A DNA stretch of 64,000 bases from Cannabis sativa (GCF_029168945.1 NC_083604.1:70696211-70760210), one strand, 5' to 3'; shown: positions 11,921 through 24,430, counted from the first letter of the stretch. Notes: generated from the letters alone by a model not told the origin. A program made the numbers and translations.

Positions 11921-12465
11921 AGTATATAGGGAAAAATGAATAAAAATAATGGAATTTGATTCGTGGTAAGTATGGTCAATTGAGATATCGATGAAAAGAG
12001 AGCCAAAGTTAAAAATGTACTATGCATGCATGAATAATATGTTACAGTTCACATGGTTTTCCTCTTCTAAAGGTCAGTATTGATCAGTAATAGTTGGAAC
12101 TCATTTTGAATAAGTAGTAATAATGTCGTTTTCTTTTTCCGTCTTATTTGTCTGTGTTTTTTACGTGATTATTTAGAAATTAGTGTATTTATATATTTCT
12201 TAACATTGATTTAGCAAAACCTGATTGAGTGGACAGACAAGGAAAATAAAGAAAACTTGACAAATTAATACGATCTTAAACTTTGTTCCATTCAACACAA
12301 TAATAAGCATTGTTGTGACAGTGAGATGGAAAAAATTTCATTACTTCTTATATCGGGATTGGGAGGACAAAAGTCAACCATTATTTTTATAATCTTTAGT
12401 TTTAATTTTATACATTTTCTATTCTACCCCACATATTTATTTACTGCTCTTATATTTAAATTTAA
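11921..12465. other. AT-rich intergenic DNA
   Basis: No coding sequence or element recognised. Confidence 0.55.
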
Positions 12466-12783
12466 CTCTAAGTTGTAAATTAATATTTAAATTTAATTTT
12501 TAATGGTAATAATATCTAAGTTATAATTTAAAACTTCTGTAGTTACCTGATTGTTAAGTAAATTGCCACGCGATAATCTCTGATTGGTCCATATCATTAA
12601 ATTTTAAATTTTTTTTAAAAAAATTAATTTAAATGTACTAATAAAAAATGACACATGACAATAACTTGATATTTAACGGTCAGGTAACTATAAGTTAGGT
12701 ATTATTACTGCTAAAAATTAAACTTAAATATTTATTTACAAATGAAAATTAAACTTAAGTATTTATACCGCAAATTACTCTTA
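12466..12783. mobile_element. Degenerate foldback MITE
   Basis: Arms around TAATTTTTAATGGTAATAATA on the left and TATTATTACTGCTAAAAATTA on the right are inverted repeats, as are GTTACCTGA and TCAGGTAAC nearer the centre. The outer ends are approximate and no clear target duplication was found. Confidence 0.5.
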
Positions 12784-13296
12784 ATTTTAATATCCTACTT
12801 CACAAACTATTAATGATATTCCAGAACTTTAATACAGTATTTGAGAAATTACCTTCTTCACACTTTTATGTCAGGGTAAATTTAAGGAGCTTGTATATAT
12901 TTTCAGCATATATATTTTGAAATATAAAAAATGATCTTTATAAAATATATGTAAAGAGTGTCAATTTTAAAATTGGGCTACAATTCAACGGGACTCTAAG
13001 CCAGGGCCTGTCCTGGCCAAACCAAAACCGTTGGATGATTTTCAAAAATGTCCATGATTTTGAAAAGAAAAAAAAATACAACATACGGTATAAAATTACT
13101 GAAATATGTGGGGCATAATAATAAATACGAAATTTATTTTAGGTTAATTACCTCATATATTATTTTTTTTTAACTTTATTTTTTTCAAATTGATGGTTTG
13201 AGTTGCTTCAGTGATTTCTACGTGTGGATTTTAGTTACAATTTAAGTTGTTTTGTTAGTTGCTATATAGAATTTTATGTGGATTTTCATAAAAATA

Positions 13297-13331
<35 letters not shown>

Positions 13332-13601
13332 ACTTTTGAAGTGTAAAATTAGGAAAACATCCTTTTATTAATTTACTGTAAACAGAATTTACAAATTTGT
13401 AACAATACAATTTTTTTTCTGTAAGTTAAGTTTACACATTAATAACTAAAGTTTTCAAATTTGTAACGATATGCGACAATTTTATAAATAATATTTATGA
13501 ACTATATACAAAAATGTTCTTCCAAAAAAAAAATATATCTATAGAAAAATGTTAGAAATTGTTATAGAATTTTTACAAACTGTTATTTTTTGCATTAATT
13601 T
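12784..13601. other. AT-rich intergenic DNA with a 32-nt A tract
   Basis: Contains an uninterrupted A run at 13298-13329. This could be the tail of an old retroposon, but no SINE or LINE body is recognisable to its left. Otherwise nothing seen. Confidence 0.5.
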
Positions 13602-13945
13602 AAGGGATAATTACATGAGACACTATTTTTTGTGAAAAAAATTACATTTTTACGTTTATAGATTTTTTTTATATATTTTTACGGTTTTCCATAAAAACAA
13701 CACGAAAACAACAAGAAAACTACATAAAAATAACATGAAAATAACATCTAAATAACATCAAAACAACAACAAAAAATAACATGCAGATAACAAAAAATCA
13801 ACAACAAATTAACAAGAGTACAACATTAAAAAACCGTATTTTCTGTAAATAAAGTCAAAAAAATCGTAAAAATATTTAAAATTCTGTAAAACTGTGTTTT
13901 TGTAATTTTTTTTATTGTTTTTGTGTATTTATGAAATAATCCCTT
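13602..13945. mobile_element. MITE-like element with AACAAC-rich core
   Basis: Ends AAGGGATAATTAC and GAAATAATCCCTT form a terminal inverted repeat, with AATTT on both flanks (13597-13601, 13946-13950). The core (about 13690-13820) is a run of imperfect AAAACAAC/AAATAACAT units. No coding sequence. Confidence 0.5.
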
Positions 13946-13950
13946 AATTT

Positions 13951-14324
13951 AATTTTAGGAATAGTTTTTTTTTTAACATATAACTACATTTAATATCTAT
14001 TGTGACCATTTACTAAAAATCTAATTGTTGACATACATTCAAAATTTTATAAACTTTTGTATTAAATAAATAATTATGTAATAAAACAAGCAAGCAATAC
14101 AATTGATTATAGTCAATAAATTATATTTCTCGCGTTGATATAATATAAGAAAATGTGGTTTTATAATAGCAACAAGAAATAAAACACCAAAGCAATTAAA
14201 AGTAGAAAATGATAATGAAATGATGATCATCAACACAAAAATCGAAATTGGTTAGGAAGGAATCAAATGATGATGAATTGACAAACTATGTATGAATCAT
14301 ATATATAGTTAGTTGGCAACGCTT
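13951..14324. other. AT-rich intergenic DNA
   Basis: Nothing recognisable; short chance open frames only. Confidence 0.5.
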
Positions 14325-14403
14325 CACGGCCGTAATTAGCCACATGGCTACATGGCTACATCATCCACGGCCGTAATTAGCCACATGGCTACATGGCTAC
14401 ATG
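14325..14403. repeat. Two-copy tandem repeat, 41-bp unit
   Basis: A unit beginning CACGGCCGTAATTAGCC occurs at 14325 and again at 14366, nearly identical. Inside each unit CATGGCTA is itself repeated. Confidence 0.85.
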
Positions 14404-16250
14404 TACACCAATGGAGACTAGCTCCAACAATCTTTCTACAGATCGAAAACAATAGCTCTCACAACTCACTCTCTTTATTTATTTATTATTATTTATGTAT
14501 TTGTTTTATGAAAACAACTCTTTCTAATATACCATTGAAATATATATATTGAATTAACTTTGTACAAAGTGACTGATATAGAGCCTTATATACTCATTTA
14601 GCTAACTAGGACACCAACTTAATAGTCATCGAATAACCAACTTAACTAACTTCTTAGTTAATTCATGAATATCAACTTTGAGTGGTTAGTATTTTAACTC
14701 ATTGTAATATTTGAGTTTTTAGATTTATTCATTACGACTTACCATGCAGTTTATTTTACAAACTAACCAATATTTACATTTTAAAAACTCAGTAGTACAA
14801 TTAAATGGGAGTTTAAAGATTGTTGTAACCACAAATAAGTATGAACCTGATTATATAAAATTTGATTAGAGGTGAGTATAATAAGGCACATAAATACTAC
14901 ATTAATACAATATCATGTATAATAGTATACCACAATCTATATCTATATATGTGTTCAAAAAAAAAAAATCTATATCTATATATTGTTGGAATGTGGTTCG
15001 AGCCATGTAAGTTCATTATATATAAGAAGATTATATTAAATGTGGCTATTTAAAGGAAATTTAAATTTTTAGTTTAATAATTTTTTTTATAAAGTTAATG
15101 GTTAAAACTAACACTAACACTGTTAAATTAATCACTTATTTTTTAAAAAATAAATCTTAATTTAAATTTAAATTAGATATTAATTTAATTAATTAATCAT
15201 ACTTTATAATAAATTTACTAGTTATGTTGTTTAAAATATCTAAATTTATTTACTTATTTTATTGTTTAATAAAATTAATTAGATATATTTTTATATATAT
15301 AAATCTAAAATTAGATTAAATTTGATATATTTTAAAAATATAATTAAATTGTATTAAATTTAATTTTAATTATTATTATTATTATTTAATTTAATAATTA
15401 AGTAATAACATTAAGTAAATATGCATTGCATGTTATTAATACTTAATATTAATAGTATATTATATATAAGTCAATATACGACCTAAATTTCCCAAATTAA
15501 TTTACTCTAGTCCCAATAGGTTTGGATGCAAACCATTAAATATACATGCCTTTCTAAAATAAAACTATAAATGAGCTTGGAGGAATAATAACCGATTTTT
15601 GAAGTCTTTGGGTCAACATCAAGCTAATTTATAAATTCCAAGTATATAAATTAAAATATCATTCATTTTATGAAAGTAAAATAAAATAAACTAAATTTGA
15701 AAAGATAATAGAAGGGAAAGGGATGTGGACCAAGGTTTGAATTAAAAGTTGAAATGATGATGATGAGGGTAAAGCAAAGACCCTAGCTACTATAAGGGGT
15801 ATGGAGACAATATTTGGTGGTGGAAATGTAATTCAATGGAATTTGGCTCATTTATCTATAAATTTACATATATTATAGTCATTATATACATATTGCAAGT
15901 GTAACAACTAATTTGGTGTACTTTCATTATAATATGGTGTGGTGATGCTAATGGCTTTTCAGCACCATTCTTCATCAATCCTACTTTGACCACTAACCTC
16001 TCTTTCTCTTACCACAAAACCATTATCTATCTACACTGTCTATACTTTATAGCATACTTTCCATAGTTGTTTTAAAAAATTAATGCATTAATGCACAATC
16101 CATTATATGATCATGCAAAAATCATCTATTTTTTTTTTCAAATAAATAACCTTAAGGTGCTTTCTATACAACTTTTTTTTCTTCTTTTCACGCACTTAAG
16201 TAAACACAATAAATTTAGAATTTCTTTTCATATACCTTTCAAAAGAATAT
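14404..16250. other. Very AT-rich intergenic DNA
   Basis: No host gene or bounded transposon seen. Contains microsatellite-like stretches (TTATTATTATTATT near 15370) and a short direct repeat of CTATATCTATATAT around 14936-14981. Confidence 0.5.
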
Positions 16251-16422
16251 TGCTATTAGACACTAGTGGTGCCTAGCAGTTTCTCGACATGTTACGTTAC
16301 AATTGGCTAACGATACTCCCTAAAAGCTATTATATTAAATTATATGGGACCCGATACTTAGTTGGACCAATAGCAATATTGACACATAGGAAGGTGCTAG
16401 GCACCACAGGTGTCTTTTAGCA
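16251..16422. mobile_element. Short MITE, GTGGTGCCTAGCA family
   Basis: Terminal inverted repeats TGCTATTAGACACTAGTGGT (left) and the complement of TGCTAAAAGACACCTGTGGT (right) enclose about 130 bp. Related, more decayed copies at 27977-28130 and about 56595-56772 share the internal blocks AATATTGYTATTGG and TTTAGGGAGTATCG. Confidence 0.65.
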
Positions 16423-17030
16423 TTTCTCCTTTCAAAATAATTTATTATAAAATTATCAATTACTTTTTACTCTTTTTTCTTTTAAAAAAAAATAGACCTC
16501 AATAAAACTTTAATGGCAAGTTTACTTAAAAGGAGTGTGAATGAATGTTATGATATTGATTCTCATACAAATTAAGGGAAAAACAAAGGGAAAGGTTCTC
16601 TCCCATTTTTATAGGGAATACATTTATCTTTTCTAACTTACTTTATTTTAATTTTAATTGTATTAATTAAAAATGAAAAAGATAAATATGTTTTTTAAAA
16701 ATCTATGAACAGAAAATAATTACATGTTCTAATAATGACAATTTTATCAAATTAAAGCATTACGATTACCTTTTTTAGTTATGTGAATAAAATAATATGA
16801 TTCTAGTTTTATTTTCGAAGAGTTTAGTAAACAGCATAAGAAAAAAATTTCCGATTATTTTCTATTTTAAACTAATTCATTTTTCTCATTGATTATTCTG
16901 ATTCCAATTACAGTTTAATAAACGCGCCATAAGAGTAAACCTAGTGAAAAAAATCTCAAAATAGAAAAGAGTGTGCAACACACTATTAGCAATCCTCACA
17001 CAAATATTAAAAGAGATAATACAAAAACAA
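16423..17030. other. AT-rich intergenic DNA
   Basis: No element or gene recognised. Confidence 0.5.
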
Positions 17031-17075
17031 TTACAAATGAGCAAGGATATCCCTAATAATGCATCTCGAATACAA

Positions 17076-17480
17076 CTAATACATATGGCAATTATTGATA
17101 GCACGAACCACATTGACACAATCAGATTCAATGACCACTGCATGATACCTAAGTCGTGAGCACAACAATGTACTGGAATAAACTTTCAAGACTTTATCAA
17201 CAATGGGCTCCAATAACCCATTCCATGACCAGGTACTAGAGGCAAGAACAGTACTGTGAGAATCACGAAGTACCACCCCAACTTCAGTCTTCTTGGCATC
17301 AGATCAAGCCCTGCATTGCAATTCAGTTTCATCACACCTGACGTCAGTCTCTCCCAACATCACACCACCAGCGGCTTCCTGATCACAGTATGTCAATGAG
17401 AGCAGGGCGCCCATTGGCAGTCAGGTGCCAATTCAAAAAAGAAAGGCTCCAATTGATGACAAGCTGATCTGGAAGCAAGG
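17076..17480 (-). pseudogene. LINE-type RNase H remnant
   Basis: The minus-strand open stretch 17276-17076 reads as the RVT_3-type RNase H domain that ends many plant LINE ORF2 proteins: VLRDSHSTVLA at the start and VVIESDCVNVVRAINN towards the end. The expected upstream part (to about 17480) is broken by stops and shifts. It ends abruptly, so it is a fragment and not a working gene. Confidence 0.6.
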
Positions 17481-17714
17481 ACTTCTCATTCAGAAAAATG
17501 TTTACCGAATGTGCCATAAGAAAACAATGAATTTTTCAAAATATGCAAGAGATATTATCCAAACATATTAATAAAAGCGCATAAAAGTCCATTACAATGT
17601 AAAGTGGTATGTGCATGGAATTATTTCAGTAGTAATAGTATAAATTTATGTATGTACATATATAAAATAACATAAATATGTTTATATATATAATCAGGTA
17701 CATGAATTTTAAAA

Positions 17715-17820
17715 GGTTAATTTGGATTTTTGTCTTTGAACTTTTTTTGTTGTTAAAAATTCTTATCAAACTATTGAGATTGTTGGATTTGAAAACTTTC
17801 GTCTAATTTTACTAAAGAAA
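17715..17820. repeat. Single-arm relative of the 8143-8541 MITE
   Basis: Shares TTTTTTTGTTGTTAAAAATTC and CTATTGAGATTGTTGGATTT with the left arm of that MITE. The opposite arm is missing. Confidence 0.55.
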
Positions 17821-18219
17821 ATTTGACGTGGATGAAAATTTAACATCCGATATTGGTAAACTTTGTCAATGCTCTGGAAAGGGAATAACACTTATCCAAA
17901 GGTGTAAGCATACATTATCGTTGATGATCATGTCAGTTTTAATTCAGTGAACTGATAAATCATGAGACTTAAACTTTTGAACATATAATCATGATTCTAT
18001 TCCACTGTGTTGATAATACTATAATCATGAACAAATATATATATTCTGGACTTAATAGAATTTATACATTACATATATAATCATGAAATAAATCATGTGA
18101 ACCATACAACATAAAATGATTTTTGATCTTTCATTAATTAGTAAATGTGATTACACTGAAATAGATTTTATTTAAGGTAAAAAAACCCAACGCTTAGTTC
18201 CCCTCATATCAGTAGGAAA
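17821..18219. other. AT-rich intergenic DNA
   Basis: No gene or element recognised. Confidence 0.5.
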
Positions 18220-18372
18220 TCTATGCTCACCTACATTGGATGTATCTTCTCTGAAATTTGGATTCAATGTAACAATCTTAGCCTCAAAGGAGTGAACGCC
18301 AATTTAGAGCTATGTGTAAGGATGGTGAATTCAAAGTTTCTCGAGTTTTCTTCTTATTCTTATATTGAGACA
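18220..18372 (+). pseudogene. LINE ORF2 fragment, left of a gypsy insertion
   Basis: Reads as the connection region before the RNase H domain of plant LINEs (FSEIWIQCNNLSLKG, then NLELCVRMV). It stops at the border of the inserted LTR element. The RNase H part follows on the other side at 21785. The two were probably continuous before the insertion. Confidence 0.6.
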
Positions 18373-19678
18373 TGTTGTGGTATTTTCAATGTATCATTAA
18401 CAAGTAATAGATTCACAAAAAGTGAGGTCGATTCCACGAGGATTGTAGTTAAGTACTTTAAAATTAAATTCTTAATTCTGTATATGGTTAAATAAAATTA
18501 AGAGAGAAAATTAAAATAAGAAAACTAGCGGAAGCAGGAAGCAATAAATAAATAAAGGAAATTAACAATTAATAAAAATTAGGGCTTTGATTTCAATTGT
18601 ATCTATTGACTATGGCTTAATATGATTATCTTCTTATTATCAATTTTTATGCAATAGCAAGTTTACTAAAGTAATTTATAGTCTTCTCATATGTATAAAT
18701 CTCAATTACATGCAAATTTTCTACTCTCGTGATAAATTAAACATGTTACAGGCATTAAACACGATAACCCTATAATCTATCTAAACCATATAGGTACTCT
18801 CGTCCTATATCGAAATTCAGTTCTATTTCACTACAGCATAATCGACACTCCCTTCTCAGATCTTGCATCGAAATCATAAAACAATTAATTGATGACCAGG
18901 CAATTAGAAGTAATTAGGTACAAATGAAATAGAATACATAAAAATTGAGGGAAAATAAATCATATATAAACTATAAAACAATATCAAACAATATCCATCT
19001 AACCCTAAGCAACTGTTTAGCTACTCATGTTCATGGAAACAAAATTACACATATTAACTTAAGAAAAGAGAAGAAAATAGAGAAGAAAGAATGCTGAAAA
19101 CCCTCTGAAAAATGTCTCCAGTATTGACTTCAGTCTCTGAAATTCGTACTCATTTTTTGGCTTTTTATCTCCTTCCCACTTTCTTGAAGAAATCAATTGA
19201 AAATCACTCTTTATGTAGCCATCGAGGGATTAAAAAGATAGAAAACACACATGCTGAAAATTCTATTCAGCATTGAATTAGGAAACCACACTCGAGCCCA
19301 TGTGAGATGCTGAAGAGGGGGCGGGCCGCGGCACCCACATTGCTGGGTCGCGACCCGTGTGGCTTTGAAAGGTGGTATGTTGGTTTTTTAATAGGCGGGT
19401 CGCGATGCCCACATTACTGGGTCGCGGCCCGTGTGCTCCAGTGCCCACGTGTGCAACGCGTAATATCTTTTTCTTCTGGTTAGGATTCCGATTTTTCACA
19501 TTGATATTTTTTTGCAATTTTTTTTTTATCTTTTTCTCTTGATATTTTTCAATTATTCTTCTATTTTAAATCTGTAAAAATAAAAGATAACAAGCGTAAA
19601 ATTACTCCAAACACGATTAAAACTAAATTAAACATATACTAAACTTAATCTAAAATTAGTACTAAAAATAACCTAACA
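18373..19678 (-). repeat. 3' LTR of the Athila-type element
   Basis: On the minus strand starts TGTTAGGTTATTTTTAG and ends near AATACCACAACA, with the CGTGGAATCGACCTC block close to its 3' end that is common in Athila-like LTR ends. About 1.3 kb. A GC-rich island (19315-19455) stands out from the AT-rich surroundings. Confidence 0.75.
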
Positions 19679-20657
19679 AATTCCTCCAAAACTAAATTTT
19701 TACTCGTCCTCGAGTAAAACACTAAATAAACATTAAACAAGTCAATCTCCAAAAACATGAGTAATTTTCAAGTAGCTTCAATAACATGATTATAAAAAAT
19801 TTCACTTATGCATATAATCCAAAATTTCAGTTCAATTACACCCTTGACAAACTTCAACTTATTTTCATTCAGCTCATGAAACCATAGATTGCAATTAACT
19901 AACAATTAGACCACTTTATGCATGCCAATTACAATCATCAATCCACTAAACCCAAATTCCATACGCTTGCAATACTTACTATTCTCCACTAATATAGATT
20001 ATAATGCACAACCAAAAATCAAAAGATCTTTCTAGGCTTGTACTGTTAGGCTTAGGTAAGGGTAGATAAAATGATCATTTAGGCTTGTCTATACCATAAG
20101 CTTCTCCAATCATGTCACCCAAAATATTTGTCACACAATGCCCAATATCCTTTTTTTCTAATTACATGAGAAATATATTTTTCTTTCAATAAGTTTGCAA
20201 TAATTTTATATTTATCTTTTTTTTTCTAGATTTTGACACTCATTGTCAGATTTTTTTTTTCTTTCAGGTTGTTGTCAATCTAATTTTTTTTTTTTTTCAT
20301 ATTCTCTTAATTCTTACACTTTTCCACGCACACAGAACAAACTTCTCATCCAAACTAAAGATCTACTTATGGTATAATTAGGGTTAAATTTTTGGATATT
20401 CAGTGGTTTGTCTTTTTTAGGCTCAATATGTGTAGAAAAATAAAGAATAGGTTAAGGCTCAAAAATGGTAACTAGGATAACATTATAAGGATGGTTTGAA
20501 AGGTACAATCGATCCGAAAAATGCCTAAATCACTTTCCTAGTCGTGCATAATTTATTATTTCGCCTCAAATAGCAAGCAAGCAAGTTCTAGAATTTTTTC
20601 AAACAACTTTTCACAAGTCAAATTTAACATACATAAATCAATTCAATTACTAGAAAA

Positions 20658-21290
20658 TTACCTAATATGATTCAATGTTCTTTTAAAGATTGAGTCATCT
20701 TCACAATTCCCACACAACAGTCTTTTCATACGTCGTTGAAATGTTCGAATGTGTTCTTCAGATTTCCCTTTCTTCTTGTTGGTAGTTACTTCTCGAGTAT
20801 CCTTTACAACTTCCACTCGACAACAAGAAAGAATTTCGGTTACGGTAAATACCTTGAAAGTCTCTTCTTCTTTTTGAACGCGCAACTTTAACTCCCCCTT
20901 CTGCACATCTATTAACGCTCTCCCCGTTGCTAGGAATAGTCTTCCCAAAATGATAGGAATATTCTCATCTTCCTCCATGTCAAGTATTAAGAAATCAGCA
21001 GGGAAGATGAACTTACAAACCTTCACTAAAACATCTTTAATTATACCCCGAGGATGAGTCAAAGAACGATCTGTCATTTGTAAAGTCACTGTTGTGGGAT
21101 TGGCTTCTCCTAATTTTAATCTTTTAAACACAGATAGGGGCATTAAGTTGACACTGGTTCCTAGATCACATAAAGCTTTCGTTTGTATCAAACCCCCTAT
21201 TGAGCATGGAATATTGAAACTACTTGGGTCTTTTAGCTTGGGTGGTAGTTTCTTTTGCAGAACTACACTGCACTCAGTAAGTGCCACCAT
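20658..21290 (-). CDS. Ty3/gypsy (Athila-type) aspartic protease region, isolated
   Basis: A 210-residue open frame containing the retropepsin-like block ALCDLGTSVNLMPLSVFKRL and the flap-side stretch IPIILGRLFLATGRALIDV. This matches the Gag-Pol protease region of Athila/Tat gypsy elements, where the active site is usually written LCDLGAS. The upstream gag and the downstream RT, RNase H and integrase are absent, and the frame continues rightwards past a possible start into LTR-derived DNA. It is a transposon remnant, not a host gene, although the frame itself has no stop. Confidence 0.85.
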   Translation of the reverse strand: MVALTECSVVLQKKLPPKLKDPSSFNIPCSIGGLIQTKALCDLGTSVNLMPLSVFKRLKLGEANPTTVTLQMTDRSLTHPRGIIKDVLVKVCKFIFPADFLILDMEEDENIPIILGRLFLATGRALIDVQKGELKLRVQKEEETFKVFTVTEILSCCRVEVVKDTREVTTNKKKGKSEEHIRTFQRRMKRLLCGNCEDDSIFKRTLNHIR

Positions 21291-21356
21291 CCAAATTCTT
21301 CCAACTTCCTTTTCTTGGATAGAATGTCTTTCATGAATTTCAGGTAAGTTGGCATC

Positions 21357-21779
21357 TATTCAGCATTGAATTGGGAAACCACACTCGAGCCCACGTGAGA
21401 AAAAAATAATATATATTTTTGCTGCTGAAGAGGCGGCGGGCCGCGGTGCCCACATTGCTGGGTTGCTGTCCATGTGGCTTTGAAAGGTGGTATGTTGGTT
21501 TTTCAATAGGCGGGCAGCGGCGCCCACATCGCTGGGTCGCAACTCGTGTGCTCCAGTACCCACGTGCGTAATATCTTTTTCTTCTGGTTAGGATTCCGAT
21601 TTTTCACATTGATATTTTTCTACGATCTTTTATCTTTTTTTGTTGATATTTTTCAAATATTCTTCTATTTTAAATCTACAAAAATAAAAGATAACAAGCG
21701 TAAAATTACTCCAAACACGATTAAAAATTAAATTAAAAATATACTAAACTTAATCTAAAATTAATACTAAAAATAACCT
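21357..21779 (-). repeat. Truncated 5' LTR of the Athila-type element
   Basis: Homologous to 19262-19678, including the GC-rich island (GGCGGGCCGCGGTGCCC here). It carries about a 25-bp AT-rich insertion near 21402-21422. The LTR start is worn (TCTAGG instead of TGTTAGG). Confidence 0.75.
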
Positions 21780-21784
21780 AGACC

Positions 21785-22311
21785 AATCTAAAAATGAAGC
21801 ATAGGTTGGTAGCTCGTCAAAAGAAGCAAGAGGCAAATTTTGTTTTGTTTATAGATGTTTCTTGGCTTCAGGGAATTGGGGAATGGCAACTATCGTGTTT
21901 AATCGATCAGATGATTCCTGGGCTTTTAGAGTGCAAATCACGAAAGCTGCCTATGTTTTGGAAGCAGAAACTCGTGCGATTCTGCTTGCTCTCTCATGGG
22001 CGCACCAAAGTAATTGGAGTGATATTCATGTTCTCTCTGATTCTCAAGTCCTTATGAATGCTTTGGCAATGGGAAGGTGTCTTCCGAAGTGGTCTTGTTT
22101 AAATGTTTATTTGAAAATTTTAGATTTGTGTCCTAATTTTAGAGTCCGTAATATTTCTTTATTAATCGTTCCTTTAACTCAGTTGCAATGGCTTAGCAAA
22201 AAAAGCTAGAATGTCTACCTTACCAGCTAGTTTGTATCAAAGAAAGGGACATCTCATTCTCAACTATCTTTTCTAGTTAATGAACTTGAAGTTCTTCCCC
22301 CAAAAAAAAAA
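21785..22311 (+). pseudogene. LINE RNase H domain and 3' end, right of the gypsy insertion
   Basis: The open stretch 21862-22209 carries the RVT_3-type RNase H domain: VFNRSDDSWAF, then EAETRAILLALSWA and LSDSQVLMNAL. The N-terminal strand of the domain (LFIDVSWLQGIG) is in another frame at about 21840-21885, so a frameshift separates the two. An A run at 22302-22311 is a plausible LINE poly-A tail. Together with 18220-18372 this is one LINE copy split by the gypsy element. Confidence 0.75.
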
Positions 22312-22878
22312 CAGAGGTGAAATTTAACTTTTCTTCTCTAAAGTATATATTTTTTTATGAGTCAATTCCCAGAACCATGTGCCTGTTATATGGGCTTCAT
22401 GGTACCGTTAATGTTATATAAAGATTTTCCTAAACCATTTTCTAAGATAGGTTCATGAATTGAGATTTCAGGTGTATGTCAATCTTCATATATACAAAGT
22501 TTTGTTCTTTATCATTAATAGCCCTTAGACCATACGTAACCAACATTGATTACTTATTACCATTATAACTAGCTATTGTGGGAATGAAGAAAAACTAAGG
22601 AAAACTCTATGCAATTATTACTATTATATGAACTTATAATAATTTTTTATGACCATATTTTTAAGAATAATCATAACTTATTGTGACTGATAATAATTAA
22701 TTGACAGTTACTACACTCAAAAAATCATTGATATGAAATCATTTCCTCCTCTTTATTTAATGCTCTTAATTTCATTAATAATAACATTGTTTCTACAAAA
22801 TTCATTTAGGCTCATGAATTATTAATATGTGCTTTGTGGGCGTAATATATGCTATTGCTAACTTTCCTTTATCATCAA
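22312..22878. other. AT-rich intergenic DNA
   Basis: No gene or element recognised. Confidence 0.5.
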
Positions 22879-22906
22879 CTAGGGAATTAAGCCGCGCTTC
22901 GCGCGG
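22879..22906 (-). mobile_element. Helitron 3' terminus (orphan)
   Basis: On the minus strand: a GC hairpin CCGCGCGAAGCGCGG, nine bases, then CTAG followed by T. This is the standard Helitron 3' end (hairpin shortly before CTRR, next to a T). The element would extend rightwards, but I could not identify its 5' TC end with confidence. Candidates near 25064 and 26674 are weak. Confidence 0.6.
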
Positions 22907-23949
22907 TGTTGTCAAATTTTATAATTTTTTTAATTGATTTACATTTTTATACTAATTGAAAAATCATATAAATAAATATAAACTTAAAATATTGAAAAAT
23001 TATATAGATATTTGATTACTGTAAATTATGAATTATAATAATATTATTAAAATATTATATTGAATTAACTAATAAAATGAATAAAATACTTAATGGATGA
23101 AAGAAGTATTCGGACAACAATTTTATATTATGTTTATTTTTCTTTGAATTTTCATAGTAAGAACATCCTACATGTGAAAAAAAATTTCAATTCAAATTTT
23201 TTATCTCTATTGATGAGAATCATTCTAACGAAAAAAAAAATGAAATGTACAAATTTCTATTATTTTAATTAATTAAATTAATTAATAGAAATAAATAGTA
23301 ATTATTTTCTACACATATTAGAATTAACTTTAATTAAATTAGTTATATTTGATTAAGTTAGTTGAGGTACTCATTAGGTTGTTAGAACTTTAGTTAGTTT
23401 TATCTAACTAATCGTGGTCTTTATTTGCTGTCTATATTAAGGCATACGGTACTAAAACATCTTTAGTTAAGCATAATAAAAAAAAAATTATTTCTATTTC
23501 TTGCTTATTTCTCTCGCTCTCTGTTTCTCATTATATACAAAGATACTTCACTTTATTAATGAGAGGCTAAACTAACTTAAGATGTGTGCAAGAGAAGCTT
23601 CAAATTGATGCTAAAAGACCAAAAAATATCTTTCAAACTCATTTTTAACCCTCCTAACAAATAGAAACAATAAACTCATTTTAACGTGTCATTTTTTTTC
23701 TTCATAATATTGTTCATTATTAATTGCATAAATGTAATCATGTGTATTTGGTGTAATAGACAAAACAAAAAGCCCTCTAAACTTTTGAGTAACTTCTTTC
23801 TAATTAAATGTTTCCCATACTAATGCTCAAGTTATAGTCTTTTAAATTCTATTTAAGTTGTTTTTTTCTTTCTCTCTTTGAGTAGAATGCTACTGAAGGT
23901 GTTTTTTTTTTTAAAAAAAAAAAAAGTGTATTCATCTTAATTTTTTTTT
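22907..23949. other. AT-rich DNA, possibly Helitron interior
   Basis: No coding sequence seen. It lies inside the potential span of the Helitron ending at 22879. Confidence 0.4.
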
Positions 23950-24323
23950 GGGTAAATACCATTTTGGATCCTCTATTTTACAAAAGTTACCAATTGAACC
24001 CTGTGTTTTGTTAAATGACAAAATGGACCCTGTATTTTTTAAAATAGTACAAATAGGACCTTGAATTGATTTTTTGTCAAAATAAAGTTTAATTATAATC
24101 CGATCTAAAAGTGCTATGACAAAATTGTTTACATTTTTTGTATCTGTTCGTATTAAGCATTGTCTTCAAGTTGGTTGTATTAAAAAAAAAACTATCAAAA
24201 ATTAAGCTCAGGGTCCTATTTTTACTATTTTAGAAAATACATGGTCCATTTTGTCATTTAACAAAACACAGGGTCCAATCTGTAACTTTTGCAAAACACA
24301 GGATCCAAAATGGTATTTACTCC
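23950..24323. mobile_element. Foldback MITE, GGGTAAATACC family
   Basis: Arms GGGTAAATACCATTTTGGAT and the complementary ATCCAAAATGGTATTTACTCC are the ends of inverted repeats of about 130 bp (also TTAAATGACAAAATGGACC / GGTCCATTTTGTCATTTAA). The same family, more diverged, appears at 53201-53589. Confidence 0.75.
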
Positions 24324-24430
24324 TTTTTTTATCCATCCTTGAAGTCCAAATCTCATTGACTTATTTACAGTTCAGTCTCGTATTTTCCTTAGCAAGTTCC
24401 ATTTATTCCTTATAATTGTCAAAGAACAAT

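Larger units (their letters stand above)
18373..21779 (-). mobile_element. Deleted Athila-type Ty3/gypsy retrotransposon
   Basis: On the minus strand: a truncated 5' LTR (21779-21357), a protease reading frame (21290-20658), non-coding internal sequence, a polypurine-like TTTTGGAGGAATT at 19679-19691 and a complete 3' LTR (19678-18373). The 5' LTR keeps only the first 425 bp, homologous to 19678-19262, and then joins directly to pol sequence. The rest of the LTR, gag, and the RT, RNase H and integrase regions are missing. Flanks AGACA (left) and AGACC (right, 21780-21784) may be a decayed target duplication. It lies inside a LINE. It could not move on its own. Confidence 0.8.

Noticed and set aside
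21794..22209. Host RNase H-like gene
   Set aside because: The frameshift, LINE-type RVT_3 motif set, poly-A tail and missing upstream part indicate a LINE remnant.
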